Positions 7,512-18,621 of a stretch of 64,000 nucleotides of DNA are shown here, one piece after another. The number at the start of each line of letters is the position of its first letter. The first letter of the stretch is position 1. This DNA comes from Peribacillus huizhouensis (GTDB lineage: Bacteria > Bacillota > Bacilli > Bacillales > DSM-1321), in assembly GCF_014138605.1 (NCBI RefSeq), contig NZ_JACJHX010000001.1, forward strand, positions 310,001-374,000. The letters are read 5' to 3'. The notes below the pieces were generated by a model, which was not told the DNA's origin, made no database searches, and worked only from the letters and a program-made list of their open reading frames with translations. Made by a program: the position numbers and the translations under genes.

Positions 7512-8924
7512 TTATTTTACAATGTGGATAGGCATTCCTAAAGCCACTTCTGCAGCTTCCATTGTAATTTCACCTAATGATGGGTGAGCATGGATCGTCA
7601 TAGCGATATCTTCAGCTGTCATTCCAGCTTCGATAGCAAGACCAAGCTCAGCAATCATATCAGATGCACTAGGACCAGCAATTTGAGCACCGATCACTAA
7701 ACCATCTTCTTTACGAGTGATTAGTTTCATAAAGCCATCTGTATTGTTCAGTGAAAGCGCACGGCCATTTGCAGCGAATGGGAATTTAGAAGCTTTAGCA
7801 TCAAGACCCTCTTCTTTTGCTGATTGCTCAGTGTGACCAACTGTAGCAAGTTCCGGCTCAGAGAATACAACTGCAGGGATACCCAAATAATCGATCTCTG
7901 AAGCTTGTCCAGCAATCGCCTCAGCAGCAATTTTACCTTCGTACGAAGCTTTATGCGCTAATTGAGGACCTGATACGACATCACCAATTGCATAAATGTT
8001 GTTAACATTTGTGCGGCATTGTTTATCGATTTCAATTAAGCCTCTGTCAGTAAGTTTAATCCCTACTTGTTCAAGACCAATTTCATCTGTATTTGGACGA
8101 CGACCAACCGTTACTAATACATAATCAGCTTCGATTTTCGATTCTTGGCCATTTACTTCATATGTTACAATCACACCATTATCTGTTTCTTCAACGCCTT
8201 TTGCAAGTGCTTTTGTAACAATTTCTGCACCGTGCTTCTTCAAGTTTTTCTTAACCAATGCAGTCATTTGTTTTTCATAACCACCTGAAAGAATATCTTC
8301 TGTTCCTTCAAGAATCGTTAATTTAGTACCCATATTTGCATAAGCGCCACCAAGTTCAATCCCAATAACTCCTCCACCAATTACAACTAATGAAGATGGA
8401 ACTTCCTCAAGTGAAAGAGCTCCAGTTGAGTTGATTACGCGTTTTGAATATTTAAAAGTAGGTAGTTCAATTGGAGTTGAACCAGTAGCAATGATTGCGT
8501 TTTTGAATGTATATGTTTGTGCAGATGTTTCAGTCATAACACGAACATTATTTGCATCAACAAAATACGCTTCTCCGCTAACAACTTCAATTTTGTTTCC
8601 TTTTAAAAGTCCACTTACTCCACCTGTTAATTTATTTACAACTGATGATTTAAAAGCTTGTACTTTTGAGAAGTCCAGGCTTACATTTTCAGCAGTAATC
8701 CCCATGTCTTCTGAATGCTTAGCTTCATGAAAACGATGACCTGCTGCAATAAGTGCTTTTGACGGGATACAGCCTACATTTAAGCAAACTCCACCGACCG
8801 TTCCTTTTTCAACAATTGTTACTTTTTGTCCAAGTTGTGCAGCACGAATAGCGGCAACATAGCCACCAGGACCGGCACCGATGACTAAAGTATCTGTTTC
8901 AATTGGAAAATCTCCTACTACCAT
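7512..8924 (-). CDS. pdhD: Dihydrolipoamide dehydrogenase, E3 of PDH
   Basis: E3 reoxidises dihydrolipoamide of the E2 core, passing electrons through FAD to NAD+. The 470-residue protein shows the FAD Rossmann motif GAGPGG near residue 16, the redox disulfide Cys47-LNVG-Cys52 in [12 protein letters not shown], the NAD-binding [10 protein letters not shown] near residue 185 and the C-terminal His-Glu dyad in HAHPSLGE. Length and start match B. subtilis PdhD. It is the last gene of pdhABCD, 4 bp after pdhC, and may also serve other 2-oxoacid dehydrogenases. Confidence 0.97.
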   Translation of the reverse strand: MVVGDFPIETDTLVIGAGPGGYVAAIRAAQLGQKVTIVEKGTVGGVCLNVGCIPSKALIAAGHRFHEAKHSEDMGITAENVSLDFSKVQAFKSSVVNKLTGGVSGLLKGNKIEVVSGEAYFVDANNVRVMTETSAQTYTFKNAIIATGSTPIELPTFKYSKRVINSTGALSLEEVPSSLVVIGGGVIGIELGGAYANMGTKLTILEGTEDILSGGYEKQMTALVKKNLKKHGAEIVTKALAKGVEETDNGVIVTYEVNGQESKIEADYVLVTVGRRPNTDEIGLEQVGIKLTDRGLIEIDKQCRTNVNNIYAIGDVVSGPQLAHKASYEGKIAAEAIAGQASEIDYLGIPAVVFSEPELATVGHTEQSAKEEGLDAKASKFPFAANGRALSLNNTDGFMKLITRKEDGLVIGAQIAGPSASDMIAELGLAIEAGMTAEDIAMTIHAHPSLGEITMEAAEVALGMPIHIVK

Positions 8925-8928
8925 GTTA

Positions 8929-10221
8929 TTACGCCTCCATTAACAATAGTTCTGGGTCGTTAAGCAATTTTTTAATGTGATTTAATGCATTTTGAGCTGT
9001 TGCACCATCAATCATGCGGTGGTCAAAGCTTAATGATAATGACAATACTGGAGCTGCAACAATTTCACCATCACGTACTACAGGTTTTTCTGCAATACGA
9101 CCAATTCCTAAAATAGCTACTTCAGGATGGTTGATAACTGGTGTGAACCATTGTCCACCCGCAGAACCGATATTACTAATCGTACAAGAAGCACCTTTCA
9201 TTTCGTCAGGAGCTAATTTACCGTCACGAGCTTTTGCTCCAAGTTCGTTAATTTCATTTGAGATAGCAAATGTAGATTTGCGATCCGCATCTTTAACAAC
9301 AGGAACAAGAAGACCTTTCTCAGTGTCAGCCGCAATACCGATATTATAATAATGCTTATGAACGATTTCACTTGTAGCGTCATCAAGTGATGTATTAAGT
9401 GCTGGGAATTCACGTAAAGCACTTGTTAATGCTTTTACAACATAAGGAAGGAATGTAAGTTTGATTCCTTTTTGTGCTGCAACCTCTTTAAACTTCTTAC
9501 GATGAGCAACAAGTTTTGTCACATCAATTTCATCCATTAATGTAACATGAGGAGCTGTATGCTTAGAATTCACCATTGCTTTAGCAATCGCTTTTCTAAT
9601 TCCGCTCATTTTCTCACGTGTTTCTGGATATTGACCGGCAGGAATTGATGGAGCTTGCGGTTTAGCTGTTTCTTTTTCTTCTGTTGTAACAGTTTCAGCT
9701 TGTGCAGCAGCTGGTGCTGTAGTTCCACCAGATAAGAATGAATCAATGTCGCCTTTTAAAACGCGTCCATTATCACCGCTACCTGCAACTTGACGAATGT
9801 CTACACCTTTTTCACGAGCGTATTTACGAACAGAAGGCATCGCAATAATACGACGGTTAGAATCTACTTCCGCTTGCACTTCTTGTTTAGGCGCCTCTTC
9901 ACTTTTCACTTCTTGAGCCGCTTCGACTTCTTTAGTGCTAGACTCTTCACCATGGTCACCTTTGAATTGAAGATCTTCATATCCTGGAGCGTCAAAAGAG
10001 ATTAAGATATCTCCTACAATCGCTACAGTTCCTTCTTCTACATGTACTTCTTCAACTGTACCTGTTACTGGTGATGGGATTTCAACAACGGCTTTATCGT
10101 TTTGTACTTCACAAAGCACGTCATCTTCTTGAACTTTATCCCCTGGCTTTACAAACCATTTTACTATTTCACCCTCGTGTATACCTTCACCGATATCAGG
10201 GAGTCTAAATTGAAATGCCAT
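8929..10221 (-). CDS. pdhC: Dihydrolipoamide acetyltransferase, E2 of PDH
   Basis: E2 carries acetyl groups on lipoyl-lysine to CoA and forms the core of the complex. The order is one lipoyl domain (residues 1-80, lipoyl Lys43 in NDKAVVEI), an acidic/Ala-rich linker, the E3/E1-binding domain (about 128-165, [14 protein letters not shown]), a second linker, and the catalytic domain ending with SFDHRMIDG (His and Asp of the HxxxDG motif). The 430-residue length is close to B. subtilis PdhC. It is preceded by a 148-bp gap after pdhB, larger than the other junctions of the operon. Confidence 0.97.
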   Translation of the reverse strand: MAFQFRLPDIGEGIHEGEIVKWFVKPGDKVQEDDVLCEVQNDKAVVEIPSPVTGTVEEVHVEEGTVAIVGDILISFDAPGYEDLQFKGDHGEESSTKEVEAAQEVKSEEAPKQEVQAEVDSNRRIIAMPSVRKYAREKGVDIRQVAGSGDNGRVLKGDIDSFLSGGTTAPAAAQAETVTTEEKETAKPQAPSIPAGQYPETREKMSGIRKAIAKAMVNSKHTAPHVTLMDEIDVTKLVAHRKKFKEVAAQKGIKLTFLPYVVKALTSALREFPALNTSLDDATSEIVHKHYYNIGIAADTEKGLLVPVVKDADRKSTFAISNEINELGAKARDGKLAPDEMKGASCTISNIGSAGGQWFTPVINHPEVAILGIGRIAEKPVVRDGEIVAAPVLSLSLSFDHRMIDGATAQNALNHIKKLLNDPELLLMEA

Positions 10222-10369
10222 TTAGTCTCAACCTCCTATAATTTAATCATACATATTGTCTGAAAAAAAGGAATTTATGTTACATAATTCGAGTATTTTT
10301 GCATAAAGCCTAAAATCCGGTATCTATTAAATGAAGTAGGACCGGATTTCAGTAATTTTAAAAAAACAA

Positions 10370-11347
10370 TTAGAAGTTTAACACTTTTTTCGCAGTTTCG
10401 ATAACATCCTTGTAGTTAGGAAGCCAAACTGGTTCAGCTTGTGAGAATGCGAATACAGTATCCGCTGCTGTTACACGTAATACCGGTGCGTCTAGGCTAA
10501 GAATTGCACGGTCATTAATTTCCGCTACAACGTTCGCCGCGATACCAGCTTGTTTTTGTGCTTCTTGAACAACAATTGCACGGCCTGTTTTTTCAACAGA
10601 TGCAATGATTGTGTCAATATCAAGTGGAGCAATCGTACGTAGGTCGATGACTTCTACTGAATATCCTTCTTTTTCTAACTCTTCTGCAGCTTTGATTGAT
10701 TCTTGAACCATAGCTCCGTAAGTAATAATCGATAGATCTTTCCCTTCACGTTTCACAGAAGCAACGCCTAGAGGAATTGTGTATTCTTCTTCTGGCACAT
10801 CTTCACGGAAAGAGCGGTATAATTTCATATGCTCAAGGAAGATGACAGGATCATTATCACGGATTGAAGAAATAAGTAAACCTTTTGCATCATATGGAGA
10901 TGAAGGAATGACTACTTTCAATCCTGGTGTTTGTGCCATCAACCCTTCAAGGCTGTCCGCGTGCATTTCTGGTGTATGAACACCACCACCAAAAGGAGAA
11001 CGAATTGTGATTGGTGAATTGTAACGGCCGCCAGAACGGTAACGCATACGAGACATTTGTCCTGCAACAGAATCCATTACTTCAAATAAGAAACCAAAGA
11101 ATTGAATTTCAGGAACTGGGCGGTATCCTTGTAATCCTAGACCGATAGCAATACCACCAATCCCAGACTCTGCAAGCGGAGTATCAAATACACGATCTTC
11201 GCCGAATTCTTTTTGCAAGTTTTCCGTAGCACGGAATACCCCGCCGTTTTTACCAACGTCTTCACCGAAAACAAGAACATTTTCATCGTTTTTTAATTCA
11301 GTGCGTAACGCATCTGTAATAGCTTGAATCATCGTCATTTGAGCCAT
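10370..11347 (-). CDS. pdhB: Pyruvate dehydrogenase E1 beta subunit
   Basis: The beta chain of the alpha2-beta2 E1 that decarboxylates pyruvate using thiamine diphosphate. The 325-residue protein starts [14 protein letters not shown] and has the family motifs [30 protein letters not shown] and [18 protein letters not shown]. It begins 3 bp after the pdhA stop, so translation may be coupled. Length matches B. subtilis PdhB. Confidence 0.97.
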   Translation of the reverse strand: MAQMTMIQAITDALRTELKNDENVLVFGEDVGKNGGVFRATENLQKEFGEDRVFDTPLAESGIGGIAIGLGLQGYRPVPEIQFFGFLFEVMDSVAGQMSRMRYRSGGRYNSPITIRSPFGGGVHTPEMHADSLEGLMAQTPGLKVVIPSSPYDAKGLLISSIRDNDPVIFLEHMKLYRSFREDVPEEEYTIPLGVASVKREGKDLSIITYGAMVQESIKAAEELEKEGYSVEVIDLRTIAPLDIDTIIASVEKTGRAIVVQEAQKQAGIAANVVAEINDRAILSLDAPVLRVTAADTVFAFSQAEPVWLPNYKDVIETAKKVLNF

Positions 11348-11350
11348 GGC

Positions 11351-12484
<1,134 letters not shown>

Positions 12485-12552
12485 TCAATAAAAAGGTTAT
12501 ATTTTGTAAAGCATTCTTCATTTCTAAAAGTCTAAATGAAATACCAATGTAT

Positions 12553-12597
12553 TTTTCCCAACAATAGTGAATGCAAACATTCACTGGGTTTTTTTCT
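12553..12597 (+). terminator. Terminator-like hairpin upstream of pdhA
   Basis: On the plus strand GTGAATG / CATTCAC with a CAAA loop, extended by outer CCCA / TGGG pairs, is followed by seven T. It looks like an intrinsic terminator for plus-strand transcription, although no plus-strand gene precedes it. On the minus strand the same hairpin would lie in the pdhA leader without a T run. Confidence 0.5.
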
Positions 12598-12927
12598 TCT
12601 CGATATTCTGTATCAGTAAAAACTAATATTAAAATGATACAATGCTTTATCCATAGTTAAGTTTACCTCACCAAATAAGCATAGTCAATTACAACAACCT
12701 ATATAAATAAGTTTTCAATCGATAATTCTTTTTAGAAAATTTATCATTGATAAAACTGTTATACTATAATTATAATATCTGTACTATAAAAGAGAAACTG
12801 TTTTACGACAGATGTATGCGCTATCTTTTTAAAAAATGTTTTTCTCCCCATTTCTTTACATTTTTTCCGACTCCCCTATACTATCATTACACATCTTCAC
12901 AAAATTATTATATCCATAATGCACAAT

Positions 12928-12966
12928 TTCCATCAGTGGGGGATTGACCGTTAATGTGGGATAAAA
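12928..12966. repeat. Family A repeat fragment
   Basis: CCATCAGTGGGGG is fused to GACCGTTAATGTGGGATAAAA: both ends of family A without the middle. The rest of the 12476-12970 gap shows no gene. Confidence 0.6.
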
Positions 12967-12970
12967 ACAA

Positions 12971-12997
12971 AAAACCGCTCAAAATTTGAGTCGGTTT
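12971..12997 (-). terminator. Terminator of ykyA
   Basis: A hairpin AACCG(a)CTCAAA / TTTGAG-CGGTT, followed on the minus strand by TTTTTTG and more T-rich sequence. Confidence 0.8.
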
Positions 12998-13022
12998 ACT
13001 TAGTGAATGCATATGTTTTATT

Positions 13023-13694
13023 TTATTTAGCTTCTTTCGTATCTGAAACCTCAATCTCTGCATCTTTATAGAATTTCAGTTTATCCTCATTATATTGATT
13101 CGTTTTTTTATTAAAATCATCGTTTGCTTCAATCACCGCTTGGTAAGATTGATTAATCTTCTCAATTTGTGCTTCTAATTCATCCATTCTCAAGTCCTCT
13201 TTTTGGAAAAGAGTATATAACTCTTGATCCAACTCTAAACTTTCCTTATATGAAGCATAAAGTTTTTCATGTGCTGCATACCTTTCATCCATAGTCACCT
13301 TTAATTTTTCTGCTTCTTTTTTTAGATTTGGGTCCTTAATGTCGTTTATTTTAGCATCTATTTGCTTAAATTTTTCTTGAGAAGCAAGAAGACTTTCTCT
13401 TTCTTTTTTAAGAAGCTCTTTTCGTTTTTCAATATTATTGATGGCCTCATTCGATAGTTTAACGATTTGGTCAAACTCCCTCATGCCAAGTTTAAGAATC
13501 GTGTTGTAGTATTCTTTTTCTTTATTCTCCAGTTCAGTAATAGGCTGTTTTTGCTCTTCATAGTTTTTTTCTAACTTCACAGCCGCTTCGAGTATTTGAT
13601 ATATTTGTTCTTCTGGAGAGTTTTTAGCTGTACATCCCAAGAGGACTCCACCTAACACCAAACATAACACAGTCCATTTAATAAACTTACTCAT
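13023..13694 (-). CDS. ykyA: YkyA-type cell-wall-binding lipoprotein
   Basis: A 223-residue secreted lipoprotein. The signal peptide MSKFIKWTVLCLVLGGVLLGC ends at Cys21 in a good lipobox (LLGC). The rest is strongly helical and charged, rich in Glu, Lys and Gln, and looks like a coiled-coil bundle (about residues 40-210). This matches the YkyA family (putative cell-wall binding lipoprotein), next to pdhA as in B. subtilis. A molecular role is not known. ATG 13694 follows AGGGGGAG at normal spacing. Confidence 0.85.
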   Translation of the reverse strand: MSKFIKWTVLCLVLGGVLLGCTAKNSPEEQIYQILEAAVKLEKNYEEQKQPITELENKEKEYYNTILKLGMREFDQIVKLSNEAINNIEKRKELLKKERESLLASQEKFKQIDAKINDIKDPNLKKEAEKLKVTMDERYAAHEKLYASYKESLELDQELYTLFQKEDLRMDELEAQIEKINQSYQAVIEANDDFNKKTNQYNEDKLKFYKDAEIEVSDTKEAK

Positions 13695-13949
13695 TGTTAA
13701 ACTCCCCCTAATCTCTATATAAACTACTATACTGGAAATCGTCAGTTTTTGACAACTAACTTCTACCCATATATCCCGTTTCCCTTACAACTAATTGCAA
13801 ATTCAATTTGTCCAGTATCACTTGAATATATGACTTGTCATAACTCTTTATGATTAGGCATTAGCCCAGACCATTTTATCTTCTTTGCATAGGTTGTTAG
13901 TACATCACTCTATATGGAATGATGGAATTACAAAACGGAGGGATCCTTT

Positions 13950-14099
13950 ATGTATTATGGTGGCTATGGAAATACCTGCTGTTATCCAGTTGAGACTTAT
14001 CCCAGTTATGGGTATGGCGGCTGCGGATTTGGAAGCGGATTTGCATTAATTGTCGTACTCTTCATTCTATTGATTATCGTTGGTGCTTGTTTTTGTTAA
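13950..14099 (+). CDS. YjcZ-family small sporulation protein
   Basis: A 49-residue peptide. The N-terminal half is Gly, Tyr and Cys rich ([13 protein letters not shown]...[11 protein letters not shown]). The C-terminal half is one hydrophobic helix, [16 protein letters not shown], ending CFC. This is the signature of the tiny YjcZ-type proteins of Bacillus spores. ATG 13950 lies 6 bases after GGAGGG. It stands alone between ykyA and def. I infer sporulation expression from the family; no sigma-K or sigma-E box was assigned. Confidence 0.85.
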   Translation: MYYGGYGNTCCYPVETYPSYGYGGCGFGSGFALIVVLFILLIIVGACFC

Positions 14100-14394
14100 C
14101 CCACAATAAATCTTTAACCTCTTTATTTATTAAGGGATAACTAAGTTTAACTTATTCAAGTATCCTTTCAGGGGAAGTGTATATGTAATAGCTTCCCCCT
14201 CATTGAATCTTTTTTTGTATTACCCAAAAGTGAAGCATAAAAAACATGCCATTAACACTTTCATTTCATTAACTATTTGGCTAATCTTTGATAAACTATC
14301 TTTATTAATACATATACAGCATATCCCCAATCCAAGTGGGATAACAGCTAATATTTCTAACTCTGGATATATTTAAGAAAGAAGGGCGAATTAT

Positions 14395-14949
14395 ATGATT
14401 ACAATGGAAGATATCATTAGGGAGGGTCATCCAACACTTCGTAGTAAAGCGGGGGAAGTAAACTTACCAGCTTCTGAGGAAGAACGCGAAATTTTATCAA
14501 GTATGCTTGACTATGTGATTAACAGTCAAGACCCCGACAAGGCAAAAGAATTTGGACTTCGGCCAGGCATCGGGCTTGCAGCTCCCCAAATTAATGTACC
14601 AAAACGGATGATAGCTGTTCATGTAAAAGATTCAGAAGGTAAACTCTATAGTTATGCATTATTTAATCCAAAAATCCTTAGGCACTCAAAAGCGCTAACT
14701 TATCTGACTAATGGAGAAGGTTGCTTATCTGTTGACCGCCCCTTTCCAGGCTTCGTTCCAAGATACGCCAAAATAACCGTTAAAGGTGTGGACTTAAACG
14801 GCGAAGAAATAACAGTTAAACTAAAAGGGTTGCCTGCTATCGTTTTCCAGCATGAAATTGACCATCTAAATGGCATCATGTTTTATGATCATATTAATGA
14901 AATCGACCCGTTCGATATTTCTGCTGAGGCAACTCCACTTGAGCGATGA
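14395..14949 (+). CDS. def: Peptide deformylase
   Basis: It removes the N-formyl group from nascent proteins. All three metal-site motifs are present in 184 residues: GIGLAAPQ (about residue 60), EGCLSVD with the metal-binding Cys, and QHEIDHLNG with the HExxH histidines. This is the longer Gram-positive type 2 form, the same length as I recall for B. subtilis DefB/YkrB. The start ATG 14395 follows AGAAGGGCG. The order def, ykrA, rpoY, rnjA is conserved with B. subtilis. Confidence 0.95.
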   Translation: MITMEDIIREGHPTLRSKAGEVNLPASEEEREILSSMLDYVINSQDPDKAKEFGLRPGIGLAAPQINVPKRMIAVHVKDSEGKLYSYALFNPKILRHSKALTYLTNGEGCLSVDRPFPGFVPRYAKITVKGVDLNGEEITVKLKGLPAIVFQHEIDHLNGIMFYDHINEIDPFDISAEATPLER

Positions 14950-14951
14950 TC

Positions 14952-15003
14952 AAGTGAAACATTAATCAGAGATGTTTTATTGCCAGTTAATGCGGGATTA
15001 AAC
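14952..15003. repeat. Family A repeat fragment
   Basis: CAAGTGAAACATTAATCAG and TTGCCAGTTAATGCGGGATTAAA: family A ends without the long middle, just after the def stop. Confidence 0.55.
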
Positions 15004-15030
15004 TCAAATAAAAAAGTTTGTCCCATCAGT

Positions 15031-15094
15031 AGGGTCTGACCAAGCACTCTACATTCAGTTTATTTACTGAATGTAGAGTGCTTGGTCAGACCCT
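15031..15094. terminator. Perfect 29-bp hairpin between def and ykrA (family E)
   Basis: Arms 15031-15059 and 15066-15094 are exact reverse complements with a 6-nt loop (TTATTT). The outermost bases are AGGGTCTGACC / GGTCAGACCCT. It can end transcripts from both converging genes, although only weak T-runs flank it. The AGGGTCTGACC end recurs in other hairpins of the window (24926, 41262, 43434). Confidence 0.75.
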
Positions 15095-15113
15095 GATTAC
15101 AGAACCCGATTTT

Positions 15114-15890
15114 TTATATTAGTCCAACTTGACGTAAGCCATAAAGGATACCTTCTTCACTAACATCTTTTGTAACAAAATCCGCGTGTTTTTTAACTTC
15201 GTCCACTGCATTTCCCATAGCTACTCCATGTCCAACTGTTTCAAGCATTTCAATATCATTCAAACCATCACCGAATGCATAGACATTTTCCATGTCAAAT
15301 CCAGCTTTCTTAACAAACTGTTTAATTCCTTCTGCTTTTGAACCACCAAACGGTAATACATCAATAGATAAGTCATGCCAGCGAATAAATTTGAATTTAT
15401 CAAACTTTCCAGTAATCAGCGCTTCTTCTTCTTCCGCTGTACAAAAATAAAGGGTTTGATATATTTCTTTATCATGATAAAAGTCATCTTGACGTTCTGG
15501 ATGTGGGAATTTCAATGTTCCTAACGCTTCTTCGATTCTATCGCTGTGAATAACACTTGCCTTCATCGTTTTTTCATTCATAAACACAAGCGAGGTCTCT
15601 TCGTTCTCTCTAGCCATTTCATGCAAACGCTCCAGTTCATTGAATGAAAGTGGGTTTTTGTATATCACTTCATTTTCAAACACAACATATTGACCGTTGA
15701 AGCTAACAAACGACTCAATGTCCAATTCTTCTCTTAAGGATTCGAACATAAATGGTGCTCTTCCAGTAGCAATCGCAACATAAACTCCATTCTCTTGCAG
15801 TTGCTTAATAGCAGCCTTAGTCGATGCAGGCAATGTCTTCTCGTGATCAAGCAATGTTCCATCTATATCAAAAAAAACAATTTTCTGCAT
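15114..15890 (-). CDS. ykrA: Cof-type HAD phosphatase YkrA
   Basis: A 258-residue HAD-superfamily hydrolase with the type IIB cap. Motif I is FFDIDGTLLDHEK (nucleophile Asp8 and acid Asp10), motif II AIATGR, the lysine of motif III is in GGSKAEGI and motif IV is FGDGLNDIEML. These enzymes dephosphorylate sugar phosphates and flavin or PLP-type cofactors; the substrate of YkrA is not known. It is convergent with def, as expected from B. subtilis synteny. Confidence 0.88.
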   Translation of the reverse strand: MQKIVFFDIDGTLLDHEKTLPASTKAAIKQLQENGVYVAIATGRAPFMFESLREELDIESFVSFNGQYVVFENEVIYKNPLSFNELERLHEMARENEETSLVFMNEKTMKASVIHSDRIEEALGTLKFPHPERQDDFYHDKEIYQTLYFCTAEEEEALITGKFDKFKFIRWHDLSIDVLPFGGSKAEGIKQFVKKAGFDMENVYAFGDGLNDIEMLETVGHGVAMGNAVDEVKKHADFVTKDVSEEGILYGLRQVGLI

Positions 15891-16162
15891 AACTTCTTCT
15901 ACACATCCAATCCATTATTATAATATCATTCTTATTTAAAACTGCGTTTTCATATCTGTCAAGAATCTTCCATTAAGCTATGTATATTTCATCCATTATT
16001 TAGCACAAGAGATTTTATATACTATGTATATACTATAACTACTTCCATCATCGGTCAAAGCTGGGCATCAGTTGTTTTTTTTTGATAATTCCCATTAACT
16101 AGGAAAAATGTATTTACTTTATTTAATTATTCTATACAATAAAAGACAAGGGAGTGATCACC

Positions 16163-16234
16163 ATGTTGAAAAAGCTGCGCAAAAAGCTACGTAAACAATG
16201 GAATGATCTATTAAAAAGGAAATCAATCGCATAA
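16163..16234 (+). CDS. Tiny cationic ORF upstream of rpoY (unknown)
   Basis: A 23-codon ORF (MLKKLRKKLRKQWNDLLKR...) with a strong ribosome site, AAGGGAG, 8-9 bases before the ATG, and an immediate terminator hairpin at 16248-16273. The peptide has ten Lys/Arg and evenly spaced Leu, which would make an amphipathic cationic helix. I do not recognise a family. It could be a membrane-active or RNA-binding peptide, or a leader; all of this is inference. It is well separated from rpoY (213 bp). Confidence 0.5.
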   Translation: MLKKLRKKLRKQWNDLLKRKSIA

Positions 16235-16247
16235 AATTATTTGATAT

Positions 16248-16281
16248 AGCCCTTCAAATACTTGCGAAGGGCTTCTTGCTT
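16248..16281 (+). terminator. Terminator of the tiny ORF
   Basis: A stem AGCCCTTC / GAAGGGCT followed by TCTTGCTTG. It gives the tiny ORF its own short transcript. Confidence 0.7.
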
Positions 16282-16447
16282 GTGTAAAGTGCATTATAGA
16301 CCTAATGAACGGAAATGAATGGATAGAAGAGGACTTCGCACTTACACTTAATCGTTTCAAGGTTCACATGATGTTCTAAAACATGAAAAAATTGTTTTTT
16401 TTATATATAATGAAACAAGCAATTTAAAAAGAAGAGGAGAGAATGTA

Positions 16448-16663
16448 ATGGTTTTTAAAGTTTACTACCAAGAAAATTCAAAAAATGTACCCGTAAGAGA
16501 GCATACTCAATCTATTTATGTTGAAGGAGATTCCGAGAGAGATGTTCGCGAAAAAATAAAGGATTTTCCTTATAATATCGAATATGTTGAGACGGTTACT
16601 GGGGCATATTATGAATATGAAAAGAATAATAAAGAAGATTTTAAAGTATTGGAGTTAGGATAA
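16448..16663 (+). CDS. rpoY: RNA polymerase epsilon subunit
   Basis: A 71-residue accessory subunit of Firmicute RNA polymerase, formerly YkzG. The pattern VFKVYYQENSKNVPVRE, then a SERDVREKIKD segment and FKVLELG at the end, matches the family. ATG 16448 follows GAGGAGAG. It lies 3 bp before rnjA, the same operon as in B. subtilis, tying a polymerase subunit to an mRNA-decay enzyme. Confidence 0.93.
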   Translation: MVFKVYYQENSKNVPVREHTQSIYVEGDSERDVREKIKDFPYNIEYVETVTGAYYEYEKNNKEDFKVLELG

Positions 16664-16666
16664 TTT

Positions 16667-18334
16667 ATGAAATTTGTTAAAAATGACCAAACTGCCGTTT
16701 ATGCACTCGGCGGCCTAGGTGAAATTGGGAAAAATACGTATGCAGTACAATTTCAGGATGAAATTGTAATTATTGATGCAGGCATTAAATTTCCAGAAGA
16801 CGAGCTTCTGGGAATCGACTACGTGATTCCAGACTATACGTATTTAGTAAAAAATGTTGATAAAATTAAGGGACTTTTTATTACCCACGGACATGAAGAC
16901 CATATAGGTGGAATTCCCTATTTATTAAAAGCCATTAACATCCCTGTATATGGTGGAAAATTGGCATTAGGATTGTTACGTAATAAACTAGAAGAGCATG
17001 GTCTTCTGCGTCAAACAAAATTACATGAAATTCAAGAAGATGATGTGATTAAATTTCGAAAGACATCCGTTTCTTTTTTCAGAACATCTCACAGTATCCC
17101 TGATTCTTATGGGATCGTTGTTAAAACTCCACCAGGACAAATTGTTCATACAGGAGACTTTAAATTCGATTTCACTCCTGTAGGAGAGCCTGCTAATTTA
17201 ACAAAGATGGCTGAAATAGGAAAAGAAGGCGTTCTATGCCTATTATCTGATAGTACAAATAGTGAAGTTCAGACATTTACAATGTCGGAACGTCGCGTAG
17301 GTGAGAGTATCGATGATATTTTCCGTAAAGTGGAAGGTCGAATTATTTTCGCTACTTTTGCTTCTAATATCCACAGACTGCAACAAGTAGTTGAAGCAGC
17401 TGTTAAAAACGGACGAAAAGTTGCAGTTTTCGGTAGAAGTATGGAAGCAGCGATTACAATTGGACAAGATTTAGGGTATATCGTGGCACCTAAAGATACT
17501 TTTATTGACGCTCAGCAAATCAATCGATTGCCTGCAAACCGTGTAACGATTCTATGTACAGGTAGCCAAGGTGAGCCTATGGCAGCCCTATCAAGAATTG
17601 CTAACGGTACACATCGTCAAATCCAAATTATCCCAGGGGATACTGTTGTATTCTCATCTTCACCGATTCCTGGAAACACACTTAGTGTATCAAGGACTAT
17701 TAATCAATTATACCGTGCTGGTGCCGACGTGATCAGTGGACCACTTAGTAACATTCATACGTCAGGTCATGGCGGACAACAGGAACAAAAGCTTATGCTT
17801 CGTTTAATTAAGCCAAAGTTCTTCATGCCGATTCACGGTGAATATCGGATGCAAAAATTGCACAGCCAGCATGCCATTGACTGTGGTGTTCCAGAGGAAA
17901 ACTGTTTCATCATGGATAATGGTGAAGTGCTAGCCTTAAGTGAAAATACAGCACAAGTGGCTGGAAAGATCCCATCAGGCTCCGTTTACATTGATGGTAG
18001 CGGAATTGGTGATATCGGTAATATCGTCTTACGTGACCGTCGCATTCTTTCAGAAGAAGGACTTGTTGTCGTGGTTGTTAGCATCAATATGAAAGACTTC
18101 AAGATTGCCGCTGGTCCAGATATTATCTCAAGAGGCTTTGTATATATGCGAGAATCAGGTGACTTAATTAACGATGCCCAGGCACTCATCTCAAAGCACC
18201 TTAATAAAGTAATGGAACGGAAGACAACACAATGGTCTGAAATTAAAAATGAGATTACAGACACTCTTTCTCCATTCCTGTACGAAAAAACCAAACGCCG
18301 TCCAATGATATTACCAATTATTATGGAAGTATAA
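16667..18334 (+). CDS. rnjA: Ribonuclease J1
   Basis: A 555-residue metallo-beta-lactamase/beta-CASP nuclease with 5'-3' exo- and endonuclease activity, part of the mRNA-decay machinery. The catalytic motif HGHEDH is at residues 74-79, with further zinc ligands in HTGDFKFD, the beta-CASP and RNA motif [10 protein letters not shown], and MPIHGEYRM. The length equals B. subtilis RNase J1. SR1P has been reported to act on RNase J1 with GapA in B. subtilis, which makes the three SR1 copies in this window relevant. Confidence 0.97.
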   Translation: MKFVKNDQTAVYALGGLGEIGKNTYAVQFQDEIVIIDAGIKFPEDELLGIDYVIPDYTYLVKNVDKIKGLFITHGHEDHIGGIPYLLKAINIPVYGGKLALGLLRNKLEEHGLLRQTKLHEIQEDDVIKFRKTSVSFFRTSHSIPDSYGIVVKTPPGQIVHTGDFKFDFTPVGEPANLTKMAEIGKEGVLCLLSDSTNSEVQTFTMSERRVGESIDDIFRKVEGRIIFATFASNIHRLQQVVEAAVKNGRKVAVFGRSMEAAITIGQDLGYIVAPKDTFIDAQQINRLPANRVTILCTGSQGEPMAALSRIANGTHRQIQIIPGDTVVFSSSPIPGNTLSVSRTINQLYRAGADVISGPLSNIHTSGHGGQQEQKLMLRLIKPKFFMPIHGEYRMQKLHSQHAIDCGVPEENCFIMDNGEVLALSENTAQVAGKIPSGSVYIDGSGIGDIGNIVLRDRRILSEEGLVVVVVSINMKDFKIAAGPDIISRGFVYMRESGDLINDAQALISKHLNKVMERKTTQWSEIKNEITDTLSPFLYEKTKRRPMILPIIMEV

Positions 18335-18337
18335 ATT

Positions 18338-18442
18338 CAAACTTCCCCCAATAATAGTCAGTCTCGTTTACGGCCAGTTATCCCCATCGACGCTTCTTCG
18401 ATTCCTCTAAGGGCTTGACTTTCCGTTAATGAGGGATAAACA
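18338..18442. repeat. Family A repeat, partial copy
   Basis: It has GGCCAGTTATCCCC, the CGACGCTTCTTCGATTCCTCTAAG loop and CCGTTAATGAGGGATAAA: the right half of family A in plus orientation after rnjA. Confidence 0.75.
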
Positions 18443-18447
18443 AAATT

Positions 18448-18492
18448 AGTAAAAAAGTACCTCGTTCAATTGAATGAGGTACTTTTTTACTA
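18448..18492. terminator. Bidirectional terminator between rnjA and ktrC
   Basis: A stem GTACCTC(G/A)TTCAA / TTGAATGAGGTAC, flanked by AAAAAA on the left and TTTTTT on the right, so it works for both converging genes. Confidence 0.9.
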
Positions 18493-18621
18493 TGATTTGA
18501 AAAACAAATGTTTCGTCTTTCTATATTGGAGAACATTCGCTCGAGTTGCACTTACTTCGACGTTCACATAAGGAGCGTGGTGGATCTTAGCCGAAGTCCT
18601 AAATACTTTTCTCTTTTATTC

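Noticed and set aside
12747-12947. 66-codon plus-strand ORF upstream of pdhA
   Set aside because: Low complexity (Tyr, Phe, Asn), no Shine-Dalgarno, and runs into a family A fragment.
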